A DNA stretch of 40,694 nt from Bacteroidales bacterium (GCA_017535325.1 JAFXUC010000123.1:1-40694); one strand, 5' to 3'; numbered from the stretch's first letter, positions 23,260 to 32,499 are shown. The notes: generated by a model from the sequence alone, not told the origin. Translations and numbers: made by a program.

Positions 23260-25157
23260 TACAGCAAACCGTCATCTTTTAAAATTAATACGCCGTCGTT
23301 TTGCATTTGAAGGACAACGTTTTTCACAAAATCCGACTTGTATTCGCCGTAAAAATCCAAAATTTTGTCAAGACTCTGAGGCTCGTTTTTCACCTTTGAA
23401 TAAACCTCGTCAAAAACCTTGTCAAAATCTTCCGGCTCTGCCACGCGCTCTTTTTTCTTCCGGCAGACGTCGCACTCGCCGCAGTCCCCGGCTTCTTCCT
23501 GACCAAAATACGAAATCAGTTGCTTTGACCGGCAAACATCGCCGTTAAGACAATATTTTATCATGGCGTTGATCCGGGACTCGTATTTTTCTTTCAAAAG
23601 TTCATAGGTTTCTGGCTTGATAATGAGGTTTTTCTCGTCGATACGCGCCTGAGAGAAAATAAGATACGGCGTTGATTTTTTCGGAATGTAAGAGATGATT
23701 TTTTGCGACGCCAACTTGTCCATATAACTGTAAACCACTTCCACGCGGCAACGCTCACGCCGCGCAACCGCATCTTCGTCAATTTCGGCATAGTCAGAAA
23801 AAATGCCCTCGTAACCCCGCAAAAGCAATTTTATAAAGTAATCAAAGCCCGTATTTTTCACCTGAAATTTGTACAAATCCATTTGCGAGACGAGGAACTT
23901 AAATTTCGCTTTTGACGAAACCTCGTCCGTAGTTTCAATGTAACCGTTACGCTGCAAAATTTTAAGCGCACTCAGCACTTGAACCTGATTCATATTGTAT
24001 TTCGATGCAAAATCATACAGTTTAAAAGGAAACATCGAACCCTCAGCCGTCCCGACAGGAATCTGAAAATAATTTCCCAACGCATTGTAAACCTGACGGA
24101 TATATTTTTTTTCAGGAAACGAATTTGTAAGATTCCGCCTCAAATTTGTGATGTCGGTCTGATTGTAAAGCAAAACGGCGTAAGCCTTTTTTTCGTCCCT
24201 GCCGCCGCGTCCCGCCTCTTGAAAATATCCCTCAATTGAATCGGGCAGGTCAATATGAATCACGCTTCTGACATCGGGTTTGTCAATGCCCATTCCAAAA
24301 GCGTTGGTTGAGCAAATCACGCGGATATTGCCGTTTTTCCACTGTTCCTGACGGTAATTTTTCCACTCCTGAGTCAGCCCGGCATGAAAATAATCCGCCG
24401 AAATATTGTTTTTCTGCAAAAATTCCGCAGCCTCTTTTGTACGTTTACGGTTTCTGACATAGACGATTCCCGTTCCCGGCTGGGAGTTAAGTATGCGCAA
24501 CATATAACTGTCCTTGTCCTCTACCCTTCTGACAATGTAAATCAGGTTTTTACGCTCAAAACTTTTCTGAAAAAGATTTTTTTCCTTGAACAAAAGTTTT
24601 TCCTGAATATCGTCGGCAACTTCCTTTGTGGCGGTTGCGGTGAGCGCGAGAACGGGAACATTCGGCAACATTCCTCTGACATCAGCGATTTTAAGGTATG
24701 ACGGACGGAAATCGTAGCCCCACTGCGAAATACAGTGCGCCTCGTCAACAGCCAGAATGTTAACGTTGATTTGCCGGATTTTTTCGCTGAAAAGCGGCGT
24801 AAAAAGTCTTTCAGGCGAAAGATACAGAAATTTTGTGCCGCCGAGAATACACGAGTCAAACGCATTGACGATTTCCTGCTGCGACATGCCCGAATAGACG
24901 GCAACCGCCTGAATGTTTCTGCGCCTTAAATTCTCAACCTGGTCTTTCATCAAGGCGATAAGCGGCGTTATAACTATGCACACGCCCTCTTTTGCAAGCG
25001 CGGGCACTTGAAAAATTATGCTTTTGCCGCCGCCCGTGGGCAGAAGTCCGAGAGTGTCTTTTCCATTGTCGGCGACACTTCTTATAATATCCTCCTGCAA
25101 CGGACGAAAACCGTCATAACCCCAGTATTTTTTTAATATGTCAGAGTAAATACTCAT
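23247..25157 (-). CDS. recQ: ATP-dependent DNA helicase RecQ
   Basis: A 636-aa 3'-5' superfamily 2 helicase. Motif I LLPTGGGKS is at 38-46, the DEAH box in AVDEAHCISQWGYDFRPSY, then LTATAT, and motif VI EAGRGGRD. The zinc-binding cysteines are in CLNGDVCRSKQL and CGECDVC near 535-570. No clear HRDC domain follows; the last 70 residues look like a short helical tail. Bacteroidetes often carry more than one RecQ, so this may be one of several. It shares a compact divergent promoter region with the first PPIase gene. Confidence 0.94.
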   Translation of the reverse strand: MSIYSDILKKYWGYDGFRPLQEDIIRSVADNGKDTLGLLPTGGGKSIIFQVPALAKEGVCIVITPLIALMKDQVENLRRRNIQAVAVYSGMSQQEIVNAFDSCILGGTKFLYLSPERLFTPLFSEKIRQINVNILAVDEAHCISQWGYDFRPSYLKIADVRGMLPNVPVLALTATATKEVADDIQEKLLFKEKNLFQKSFERKNLIYIVRRVEDKDSYMLRILNSQPGTGIVYVRNRKRTKEAAEFLQKNNISADYFHAGLTQEWKNYRQEQWKNGNIRVICSTNAFGMGIDKPDVRSVIHIDLPDSIEGYFQEAGRGGRDEKKAYAVLLYNQTDITNLRRNLTNSFPEKKYIRQVYNALGNYFQIPVGTAEGSMFPFKLYDFASKYNMNQVQVLSALKILQRNGYIETTDEVSSKAKFKFLVSQMDLYKFQVKNTGFDYFIKLLLRGYEGIFSDYAEIDEDAVARRERCRVEVVYSYMDKLASQKIISYIPKKSTPYLIFSQARIDEKNLIIKPETYELLKEKYESRINAMIKYCLNGDVCRSKQLISYFGQEEAGDCGECDVCRKKKERVAEPEDFDKVFDEVYSKVKNEPQSLDKILDFYGEYKSDFVKNVVLQMQNDGVLILKDDGLLYLGE

Positions 25158-25175
25158 AATGAGAAAAAATTTCCT

Positions 25176-25207
25176 TTTGCAAAGATAATATTTTTTTAGT
25201 AACTTTG
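25176..25207 (+). promoter_or_regulatory. Promoter of the PPIase-moxR operon
   Basis: TTTG (25176-25179), exactly 20 bp, then TAACTTTG (25200-25207), ending 21 bp before the first PPIase ATG. It overlaps the recQ promoter on the other strand. Confidence 0.8.
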
Positions 25208-25213
25208 CGCAAA
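25180..25213 (-). promoter_or_regulatory. recQ promoter
   Basis: On the minus strand TTTG (25210-25213), 22 bp, then TATCTTTG (25180-25187), 22 bp before the recQ ATG. The two opposing promoters interlock over nearly the same 38 bp. Confidence 0.65.
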
Positions 25214-25228
25214 ATTTTTTGTTAAAGA

Positions 25229-27103
25229 ATGTACAGAATTGTTTTTATAATATTTTTTACATTTTCGTTTTTGACCTCCGGGGCTCAAACGCTCTTTTCC
25301 ATTGACGGCAAAAAAGTCAACATGGAGGAGTTCAACGCCGATTGTCAGGGTCTTGTAAAAGAAGAAGACGGTTGGGATTTTGACCGTCTGGTAGAAATGT
25401 ACGCAGATTACAGGTTGGAAGTTTATGACGCGAAAAAAAGAAAACTTGACACGACAAAACTTTACCGTCAGGCAATGAATTATTACGGCAACTTTTTAAT
25501 CACCCAGCACGTTTTTTCGTCAAAAACCGCCCAGCAGTATTTAAAAGAAAGCCTTGAACGCTCAAAATTCCAATACAGAGTAAGTTACATAAAAGTAAAA
25601 ATTTCCGCCAACTCCAAAACCGACACCATGGTCGCTTACAGGAAGGCAATGAAGATAAGGGACAGACTTCTCGGCGGTTACGATTTTTCGCGGCTTGCGC
25701 GTCAACTCTCCGACGACGAAAACGCAAGTTTCAACGGCGGACTTCTCGGCTGGGTTGCCCCGTGCGACTTCAACTGCGGCTATATGGCTGAAAATTACAT
25801 CATTTCGCATTATGACAAGCCCGAATGGTCTATGCCCGTAAGAAGCGGCGACTATTTTTACATCATAAAAGTTGACGGCAAACGCGAGGCAGTCTCATCC
25901 GTCAAACTCGGCATCGTCTTGAAATACAAGAAAAAATCCCCGCTCTACAACGACTCTATCCGCAGGGTTTTGAGCGAGGCATACAAAGACTTAAACCAGG
26001 GCAAAAGTCTGCTGACCGTTCAGGAAAAATATTCAGAATTTCCATACAAAACTTTTGAAACAAGTTTGGAGAACGCCTACAAGCATTTTTCGACACAAAT
26101 TTCCAAGACTGAGAAAATCGGTGATTTGTCGCCGGTTTTTGAGACGGATTATTTCATCGGTTTTGTAAAACTTGAAGGCAGAACCCCGAAAGTTTTTGAC
26201 GAAGACTACAAAAAAGAAATCGAAGAAAAATTTTACGGCAACAACGCCTACAAAAGATGTTACAACGATTTTTTTGACTCGCTGAAAGTAAATTCGGGTT
26301 ATCAGAAATTATCGTCTGTAAAACCGCTTTACAAACTTTTTCCCGACTCGGCAATCTACTTGGGCAAATGGAAACCCGAAGGATATTTGGGCTTTTATAC
26401 CGAACCGCTTTTCAAATTTTACGGCACAGAATACACTTTGGGAGATTTTGCGCAGTATGTTTACGACACGCAGTCAGAATCGCCCTACGATGCAATAGAA
26501 CATTATCTTCAAGAAAAATACGACGAATATTTGAGGATGCTGGCTGGAACCAAAATTTTTGAAATCTTAAAAAGCAACAAAAATTACATTTCAAAAATGA
26601 GGGTTTTCACCGATTACGAACTTTATAAATTAGCGGAATTGAAGAACGGATTTTATAAAAACGCCTCCGACATTGACAAAGTTTACGCTTTTTATAAGAC
26701 ATCGGGGCTGTCTTACAAAACGAGCCACGTGCTCAAAATCGCTTTTTATGATTATTTAACAGACAAAAACCGCAAAAAAGCCCTTAAATTTGTACAGACA
26801 AACGGCGGCGGCAACGAAACCTCGTTTTTGAAACCCGTAAAAAGCGGTGTATTTCAAAAAGGGGACGACCCGCTTGCCGACAAAATAATAAACGACTATG
26901 ATTCAGGCAATTATAGCAACATCATTGATATTGAGGAACAACACCTCATTGCTGTTACGAAAGTAGAAAAAGTGCCGGAAGAATTGTCGAAAAATGAGAT
27001 TTACCCGCTAGTAAGACCGGTTTATCTTCAAAGTCAAAAAGAGAATTATTTGAAACAATTGAGACTAAAATACAAACTTGAAATATGGGAAGACATAAAA
27101 TAA
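25229..27103 (+). CDS. Parvulin-type peptidyl-prolyl isomerase, periplasmic
   Basis: A 624-aa secreted protein with a signal peptide ending near SGAQ (about residue 20). A parvulin (PpiC/rotamase) domain lies at about 112-220, with a conserved NGGLLGWVAP stretch and the closing strand SGDYFYIIKVDGKR. The remaining 400 residues are a helical chaperone-like region with no domain I recognise. Family members help fold outer-membrane proteins. It is the first gene of an operon with two SurA-like genes and moxR. Its end overlaps the next start by 19 nt. Confidence 0.85.
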   Translation: MYRIVFIIFFTFSFLTSGAQTLFSIDGKKVNMEEFNADCQGLVKEEDGWDFDRLVEMYADYRLEVYDAKKRKLDTTKLYRQAMNYYGNFLITQHVFSSKTAQQYLKESLERSKFQYRVSYIKVKISANSKTDTMVAYRKAMKIRDRLLGGYDFSRLARQLSDDENASFNGGLLGWVAPCDFNCGYMAENYIISHYDKPEWSMPVRSGDYFYIIKVDGKREAVSSVKLGIVLKYKKKSPLYNDSIRRVLSEAYKDLNQGKSLLTVQEKYSEFPYKTFETSLENAYKHFSTQISKTEKIGDLSPVFETDYFIGFVKLEGRTPKVFDEDYKKEIEEKFYGNNAYKRCYNDFFDSLKVNSGYQKLSSVKPLYKLFPDSAIYLGKWKPEGYLGFYTEPLFKFYGTEYTLGDFAQYVYDTQSESPYDAIEHYLQEKYDEYLRMLAGTKIFEILKSNKNYISKMRVFTDYELYKLAELKNGFYKNASDIDKVYAFYKTSGLSYKTSHVLKIAFYDYLTDKNRKKALKFVQTNGGGNETSFLKPVKSGVFQKGDDPLADKIINDYDSGNYSNIIDIEEQHLIAVTKVEKVPEELSKNEIYPLVRPVYLQSQKENYLKQLRLKYKLEIWEDIK

Positions 27104-27963
27104 CCGCTCTGTTGGCGGCTCTGCTGCTGACAGTATCGTGTTCAAAAGAAGAAAAACTTAACGGAAAAACACCGCTTGCAAGAGTTTATGACAGTTATCT
27201 GTATTATGAGGATCTCGGAGATTTGATACCGCGCGGACTTTCAACAGAAGACAGCGCGGCAAAAGTCAAAAACTACATAAACACTTGGGCAAAGCAGCAA
27301 CTTATGGTAAAAAAAGCGGAACTCAATCTTTCAGACGAACAAAAAAATGTTGAGAGACAAATGGTAGAATACCGCAACAACCTGTTGATATACAAATACA
27401 GAGACGAATACATATCCCAAAACCTTGACACAGTGATTACTATGCAGCAGGCAAGGGAGCATTTCAACAAACATCAGGACGATTTCAAAACAAACACCTC
27501 TTTGGTAAGGGCTGTCTGCGTTTTGGTCAGCGACGAGGCGCAGATTGTAAAAGAGATGAAAAAACTGCTGGAATACAAAAGTGACGCAGATTCTCTCGCT
27601 CTTTCGGAATACGCCAAAGAAAACGCCCAAAAGTTCAACAATTTCAACGGACGCTGGGTAACACTGAGACAGTTGTGCGAAAATCTGCCGGGTATTATCA
27701 GTGAAAGAAACGAGGCTCTGAAAATACACGGAATTATCACCTTTGAAGACGAACTCAACTACTTATGGCTCGTCAAAATCAGAGACTATATTCCGGTAGG
27801 CTCAAAAATGCCGTTTGACAACGCACGGGAAATGATCGACAAAATTATTATAAACACACGCAAAAACCAATTAATCAACGACTTGGAAACTAACATTTAT
27901 AACAAGGCAAAAACAGACGGCAGCCTTGAAGAATGGAATACACAATCACAAAAAACGAATTAA
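27085..27963 (+). CDS. SurA-N-like lipoprotein
   Basis: A 292-aa protein with a lipobox ending in TVSC (C19). The early region LARVYDSYLYYEDLGDLIP and the helical part with INTWAKQQLMVKKAELNL resemble the N-terminal chaperone part of SurA and PpiC-linked proteins. A rotamase domain is not convincing, so it may be a chaperone without isomerase activity. Such lipoproteins are regularly found between two PPIase genes in Bacteroidetes. It overlaps the preceding gene by 19 nt and the next ATG is 4 nt after its stop. Confidence 0.75.
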   Translation: MGRHKITALLAALLLTVSCSKEEKLNGKTPLARVYDSYLYYEDLGDLIPRGLSTEDSAAKVKNYINTWAKQQLMVKKAELNLSDEQKNVERQMVEYRNNLLIYKYRDEYISQNLDTVITMQQAREHFNKHQDDFKTNTSLVRAVCVLVSDEAQIVKEMKKLLEYKSDADSLALSEYAKENAQKFNNFNGRWVTLRQLCENLPGIISERNEALKIHGIITFEDELNYLWLVKIRDYIPVGSKMPFDNAREMIDKIIINTRKNQLINDLETNIYNKAKTDGSLEEWNTQSQKTN

Positions 27964-27967
27964 GAAA

Positions 27968-29353
27968 ATGATAAAATCAAATAAGATTATTCTGACAGTT
28001 TTGTCCCTGCTCACGTTTTCCGCCGCATCAGCGCAAGACATAAAACAGCAGACACAAAAAAAGGACACAGTCATTGTTGACAAAGTTGTAGGCATAGTCG
28101 GCAACAAAATCATACTTGAATCCAACGTTCAGGAACAGTTGGTTCAGGCAAAGGCGCACAACAAAAACGTCAGCAAATGCAGCATTTATGAAGATATGCT
28201 CTACAACAAACTGCTTGTTACTCAGGCGGAAATAGATTCTTTGGAGGTTTCGGAAAAAGAAGTGGACGCCGAAATCCAAAACCGTATGCAGGGTTTTATC
28301 GACCAACTCGGCGGAGTCAGCAAGGTTGAGGAGTATTTCAACAAGCCGATCGGCGAAATCAAGGAGGATTTGCGCGACATCACCGAAGACCAGCTTCTCT
28401 CGCAAAGAGAGCGCAACCAAATCACAAAAGACATAAAAATTACGCCGTCAGAGGTCAACAATTTTTACAAAACGCTTTCAAAAGACTCGTTGCCGCTGAT
28501 TGACTTGACCTTGGAGATGAACCAAATCGTCATCTACCCTGAAATTTCAAAAGCGGACATCGAAAACGTTAAAAAACGTCTTCTCGATATAAAAAACGAG
28601 GTTTTAAGCGGCGGCGCATTGTTTGAGACCAAAGCCATTTTGTATTCGGAAGACCCCGGCTCGTCGGCAAGAGGCGGCGAACTCGGCATGATGTCAAGAG
28701 GCGAACTCGTGCCGGAATTTGCAACGGCGGCTTTCGCGCTGAAAAAAGATTCAATTTCGGACATCGTAAAGTCGGATTTCGGATACCACATTATCCAACT
28801 CATCGACCGCAAAGGCGAGAGAATCAACGTCCGCCATATTTTGATGAAACCCAAATTCAGCATGGAGGCAAAAAACAAGGCTAAAAAAACCGCCGACAGC
28901 GTTTACACGGCTTTGACTGAAAAAAAATACAGTTTTGAAGACGCGGCAAAACTGTTTTCCGAGGACGACAAAACCGCTAAAAACGGCGGTCTTGTTGTAA
29001 ACCCGTATTCCGGCAACGCCAAATTTGAGGTTGACCAGATTTTGCCCGCAACGTATTACAACATAAAAAATCTTGAAGAGGGCGAATTTTCCAAGCCTTT
29101 TGAAACTTTCGACGACAAAGGCAACACGGTCTACAAAATCATTTTGATAAAGTCAAAAGTTTTGCCACATCAAGCCTCCATAGAGACTGATTATCAAGAG
29201 ATTCAGGACATGGCTATGGACAAAAAATACAAAAAGGCATACGACAAATGGATTGGCGAAAAAGCACAGTCAACATACATAAGAATTGATAAAAGTTACA
29301 AAAGTTGTCCGTTTGAATACGACGGCTGGCTTCACACTGAGTTAAAAAAATAG
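27968..29353 (+). CDS. SurA-like peptidyl-prolyl isomerase with two parvulin domains
   Basis: A 461-aa periplasmic chaperone of the SurA type. The signal peptide ends at SAASAQ (about 23). A SurA_N helical domain covers about 36-160 (VGIVGNKIILESNVQEQ). Parvulin 1 is about 180-282 (SSARGGELGMMSRGELVPEF, then FGYHIIQLIDR). Parvulin 2 is about 285-395 (NVRHILMKP, then KNGGLVVNPYSG). The start is the ATG at 27968, 4 nt after the previous stop. A TTG/GTG-type start upstream would place charged residues before the signal. It probably escorts outer-membrane proteins to the Bam machine. Confidence 0.9.
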   Translation: MIKSNKIILTVLSLLTFSAASAQDIKQQTQKKDTVIVDKVVGIVGNKIILESNVQEQLVQAKAHNKNVSKCSIYEDMLYNKLLVTQAEIDSLEVSEKEVDAEIQNRMQGFIDQLGGVSKVEEYFNKPIGEIKEDLRDITEDQLLSQRERNQITKDIKITPSEVNNFYKTLSKDSLPLIDLTLEMNQIVIYPEISKADIENVKKRLLDIKNEVLSGGALFETKAILYSEDPGSSARGGELGMMSRGELVPEFATAAFALKKDSISDIVKSDFGYHIIQLIDRKGERINVRHILMKPKFSMEAKNKAKKTADSVYTALTEKKYSFEDAAKLFSEDDKTAKNGGLVVNPYSGNAKFEVDQILPATYYNIKNLEEGEFSKPFETFDDKGNTVYKIILIKSKVLPHQASIETDYQEIQDMAMDKKYKKAYDKWIGEKAQSTYIRIDKSYKSCPFEYDGWLHTELKK

Positions 29354-29357
29354 AAAA

Positions 29358-30323
29358 ATGGCAGAATACAAAGATGACATTCAGGGAGCGGAAGCACTCA
29401 AAACAAAGCACGACGAACTTTTGAAGGAAATCGGCAGGGTGGTTTACGGTCAAAAAGAAATTATAGAACAGGTTTTAACGGTGATGTTTGCCGGCGGACA
29501 CTGCCTTTTGGTGGGCGTTCCGGGCTTGGCTAAAACGCTGTTGGTCAACACAATATCAAAGGCTTTGGACTTAAAATACAAACGAATCCAGTTTACGCCC
29601 GACTTGATGCCATCCGACATTACGGGTTCTGAAATTTTGGACGAAAACAAGCAGTTCAAGTTTGTAAAAGGTCCTGTTTTTGCCAACATTATTTTGGCTG
29701 ACGAGATAAACCGTACTCCGCCGAAGACGCAGTCTGCGCTTTTGGAGGCGATGCAGGAGCATACGGTAACCGTTTCGGGCAACAATTACAAATTGGAAGA
29801 GCCGTTTTTTGTTTTGGCGACACAAAACCCGGTTGAGCAGGAAGGCACTTATCCCCTGCCCGAGGCGCAGTTGGACCGTTTTATGTTCAACGTGATTTTG
29901 GATTATCCTGACTTGGAAGACGAAATCACAATCGTTAAAAACACGACAAAAGACACCGTAATAGAGCCGCAAAAAGTACTCTCGTCAAACGAAATAATTT
30001 ATTTCCGCGACCTCATAAAACGTGCTCCCGTTGCGGACAACGTTATAAAATATGCGGTAAGTCTTGCGGCAAAAACAAGACCGAAAACCAAAAATTCAGA
30101 CCCGCTTGCCGACAAATATCTCAACTGGGGAGCAGGTCCGAGAGCCTCGCAGTATTTGATAACCGGCGCAAAAACTTACGCCCTTCTTCACGGCAAGTAT
30201 TCGCCTGATATTGACGATGTTAAAGCCGTTGCACTGCCCGTTTTAAGGCACAGAATCATCAGAAATTACCAAGCCGAGGCGGAAGGTCTTACCGAAGACG
30301 AATTAATCAGAAAAATGATGTAA
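29358..30323 (+). CDS. MoxR-family AAA+ ATPase
   Basis: A 321-aa AAA_3 protein. Walker A GVPGLAKT is at 53-60, Walker B IILADEINRTPPKTQ has D115/E116, then sensor 1 LATQNPVEQEGTYPLPEAQLDRF, and the lid AVALPVLRHRIIRNYQAEAEG. MoxR proteins are chaperone-like and usually sit next to DUF58 and VWA (Bat) genes. Here they are absent, and it closes the PPIase operon, 4 nt after the SurA-like gene. Its last codons form one arm of a shared hairpin with capA. Confidence 0.92.
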   Translation: MAEYKDDIQGAEALKTKHDELLKEIGRVVYGQKEIIEQVLTVMFAGGHCLLVGVPGLAKTLLVNTISKALDLKYKRIQFTPDLMPSDITGSEILDENKQFKFVKGPVFANIILADEINRTPPKTQSALLEAMQEHTVTVSGNNYKLEEPFFVLATQNPVEQEGTYPLPEAQLDRFMFNVILDYPDLEDEITIVKNTTKDTVIEPQKVLSSNEIIYFRDLIKRAPVADNVIKYAVSLAAKTRPKTKNSDPLADKYLNWGAGPRASQYLITGAKTYALLHGKYSPDIDDVKAVALPVLRHRIIRNYQAEAEGLTEDELIRKMM

Positions 30324-30337
30324 ATCATTTTTCTGAT
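30306..30337. terminator. Perfect 14-bp hairpin joining moxR and capA 3' ends
   Basis: ATCAGAAAAATGAT (30306-30319) pairs perfectly with ATCATTTTTCTGAT (30324-30337). The loop is GTAA, a GNRA-type tetraloop in RNA. The moxR stop is in the loop region and the capA stop is in the right arm. No separate U-tract follows, but the structure can form in both transcripts. Confidence 0.7.
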
Positions 30338-31446
30338 TCTTTGGCTGACGGCGGCAAAATTATACCGTTATCCAAAATTTCAGGACAATTATCGTGAATA
30401 TCGGTTTGCGTAAGGTTTTTAATTACTTGAATTACACGCTTTTGCGAATCGATATGAGGACCTTTGTTTGGCGGTTTTATTTGGTAAGTGGGAATTATCT
30501 GCGCCGAAATAAAATCGCCTGTTTTTTTGTTCATTTTAACACGGAAAATCGGTGCTAAACCGTTTACACCCTTGATGTTGATATTGCTGTACGTCGCAAA
30601 ATTTCCCATGCTGTAAGCGATGAATTTTCCTTTGTAAACCTCCACCGCCCTCGTAACGTGCGGTCCGTGTCCCAAAACAATATCCGCACCCGCGTCTATA
30701 ACCGTGTGCGCAAACTTGTAAACGTTACCTCTGTTTTGCCCCAAAAACGTCTCATATTGTCTTGTAACGTGTTGATAATTTGCACCTTCCGCGCCGCCGT
30801 GAAACGATACGATTACGATGTCGCAACTGTCTTTCAGACGTTTTACCAATGCGCAGGCGTTGTCATGGTCGGTGATTTGAACCGTTCCCTGATTGGGCGC
30901 AAAAGCACAAAAACCGTATTTTACGCCGTTAACATCAAACTCCGCTGTCGGCTTTTCCGTAAAACCCGCCCAGTTGATTTCAAGACTGTCAAGAAGGTGT
31001 TTTGCGTTTGTTTTACCGTATTCGCCGAAGTCGCCGCTGTGATTGTTAGCCACGCTGACAAGGTTAAAACCCGCATCTTTGAAACATTTTGCGTACTTCC
31101 TCGGCATTCCGAAAGTATAACACGTGTTCGGGTCATGACAGTTTTTCGCGCCTGTTTTCGTGTCGGTAAACGTGCCTTCAACGTTGCAAAAAACCACGTC
31201 CGAAAAATCAAAATACGGTCTCACCTCGTCCAAAAGATGGCTCGCGTCGTTGTTCGGCGGACAATACGACATATCGGGGACAATACTGCCGAGCATTATG
31301 TCGCCGACCGCCGTAATTATAATCGTGTCGTTAACAACAACCGTGTCGTTAACAGCGGCAACGGTGTCTGTTGAAACGGCAACCGTATCCTGCGCTTTCG
31401 CCGCAAAAGGCAAAAATGCCGTCAACAATAACAAAAATTTTTTCAT
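30325..31446 (-). CDS. CapA-family (PGA_cap) metallophosphoesterase-like protein
   Basis: A 373-aa secreted protein with signal peptide MKKFLLLLTAFLPFAAKA. The mature N-terminus has a VDTVAVSTDTVAAVND-type low-complexity stretch. The CapA domain follows, with AVGDIMLGS, CNVEGTFTDT, VANNHSGDFG, VSFHGGAEG and LGHGPHV, the metal-site motifs of the calcineurin-like fold. CapA proteins were named for poly-gamma-glutamate capsule synthesis, but the CapBC partners are absent here, so another envelope role is possible. It overlaps the upstream secreted protein gene by 4 nt (ATGA). Confidence 0.88.
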   Translation of the reverse strand: MKKFLLLLTAFLPFAAKAQDTVAVSTDTVAAVNDTVVVNDTIIITAVGDIMLGSIVPDMSYCPPNNDASHLLDEVRPYFDFSDVVFCNVEGTFTDTKTGAKNCHDPNTCYTFGMPRKYAKCFKDAGFNLVSVANNHSGDFGEYGKTNAKHLLDSLEINWAGFTEKPTAEFDVNGVKYGFCAFAPNQGTVQITDHDNACALVKRLKDSCDIVIVSFHGGAEGANYQHVTRQYETFLGQNRGNVYKFAHTVIDAGADIVLGHGPHVTRAVEVYKGKFIAYSMGNFATYSNINIKGVNGLAPIFRVKMNKKTGDFISAQIIPTYQIKPPNKGPHIDSQKRVIQVIKNLTQTDIHDNCPEILDNGIILPPSAKESEK

Positions 31447-31871
31447 TGTACTATAATTGTTACGGGTGTGTCAATTTGTCCCAAACGGTTTTTTACCTGA
31501 TAAGAGAAATATCCGGGGATTTCGTATTTTCCTGCTTTAACTCCCTGAGAAACAGCGACATTAAATTTCAGCGTGATAAAATTTCTCTCAATCGGAAGTT
31601 TGTACCACTGGTAAAAAACTTTGTTGTTTTCAAAATAAAAATTGGCGTTGTCGGACTCGCCGCTGATTTCCGTAGCCGCAAAACCTTCCGGCAAAAGTTG
31701 CTGAAACTGCGCATAACACGCCAAATCACACTTGTTTATATTAACCGTCATAACAAACGAGTTGCCCTGACGGACAATAGTATCACCTGCAACACATTGA
31801 GCAGTAGGAACTTGCGCTTTTACCACAAACGAGATAAAAACCAAAGCCAAGAGCATAAAAATTTTTTTCAT
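31443..31871 (-). CDS. Small secreted protein, unknown
   Basis: A 142-aa protein with a signal peptide (MKKIFMLLALVFISFVVKA, then Q). The mature part has the beta-strand rhythm of an Ig-like or cohesin-like sandwich (FVMTVNINKCDLACYAQFQQ, FITLKFNVAVS, VTIIVQ at the end) and two cysteines in KCDLAC. I recognise no family. It lies between a LOG gene (4 nt gap) and capA (4 nt overlap), so it is probably co-expressed and exported with CapA. Confidence 0.75.
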   Translation of the reverse strand: MKKIFMLLALVFISFVVKAQVPTAQCVAGDTIVRQGNSFVMTVNINKCDLACYAQFQQLLPEGFAATEISGESDNANFYFENNKVFYQWYKLPIERNFITLKFNVAVSQGVKAGKYEIPGYFSYQVKNRLGQIDTPVTIIVQ

Positions 31872-31875
31872 GATT

Positions 31876-32499
31876 TTATATGTTTTTTAAAATTATTTTC
31901 AAGGTTTCCTCAGCGTTTTCCGATAGAGAAAACAACTGAATATCAGACTGTTTAACGGTTTTATATTCTGTTAAAAGGCTTGTAGAGAGCCAATTTTCAA
32001 ACGGTTTCCAAAAGATTTTGTCTTGAAAAACAAACGGACGTTTTTTGATGTTTCCCATTTGCATAAGGGTAAGGGCTTCGGAGATTTCGTCCAAAGTACC
32101 AAGACCGCCCGGCAAAGCGACAAAAGCGCGGGCATATTTCCAAAACAAATATTTTCTTGCCGCCATATCGGTCAAGAGAAGGTGGTTTTCCTTGTCGATA
32201 AAATCGTTTTCGATACAGATGTCGGGAAACTCCATGCAGATTCCGATTGACACGCCGCCAGCATTTTGAACGCCCTTGTTAACCGCCTCCATCAATCCGG
32301 GACCGCCGCCCGTTATGACTTCAAAACCCGCTTTTGCAAGATATTCTCCCGTCAAAACAGCCTGCTTATAATATTCCGTGTCCTCTTTTATTGATGACGA
32401 CCCGAAAACCGCCACGCAGTTTTTATGCCTGTCCATAACGCTCTGAGCGTTAAGAATTTCGTCATTTGCTTTTTGTAATTTTTCTCTTTCAGTCAGCAT
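31876..32499 (-). CDS. LOG-family (TIGR00730) nucleotide hydrolase
   Basis: A 207-aa Rossmann-fold protein of the lysine-decarboxylase-like LOG family, which cleaves cytokinin ribotides or other nucleoside 5'-monophosphates at the glycosidic bond. Key motifs are GGGPGLMEA at 64-72 and PGGLGTLDE at 130-138 (PGGxGTxxE). Its bacterial substrate is uncertain. I use the ATG at 32499; a TTG two codons earlier is less likely. First gene of a three-gene leftward operon with a full promoter at 32524-32555. Confidence 0.9.
   Translation of the reverse strand: MLTEREKLQKANDEILNAQSVMDRHKNCVAVFGSSSIKEDTEYYKQAVLTGEYLAKAGFEVITGGGPGLMEAVNKGVQNAGGVSIGICMEFPDICIENDFIDKENHLLLTDMAARKYLFWKYARAFVALPGGLGTLDEISEALTLMQMGNIKKRPFVFQDKIFWKPFENWLSTSLLTEYKTVKQSDIQLFSLSENAEETLKIILKNI

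Noticed and set aside
30658..31374. A 238-codon plus-strand frame opposite capA
   Set aside because: Rich in Val, Arg and Asn as expected for the reverse of a secreted-protein gene; no recognisable motif and capA is well supported.
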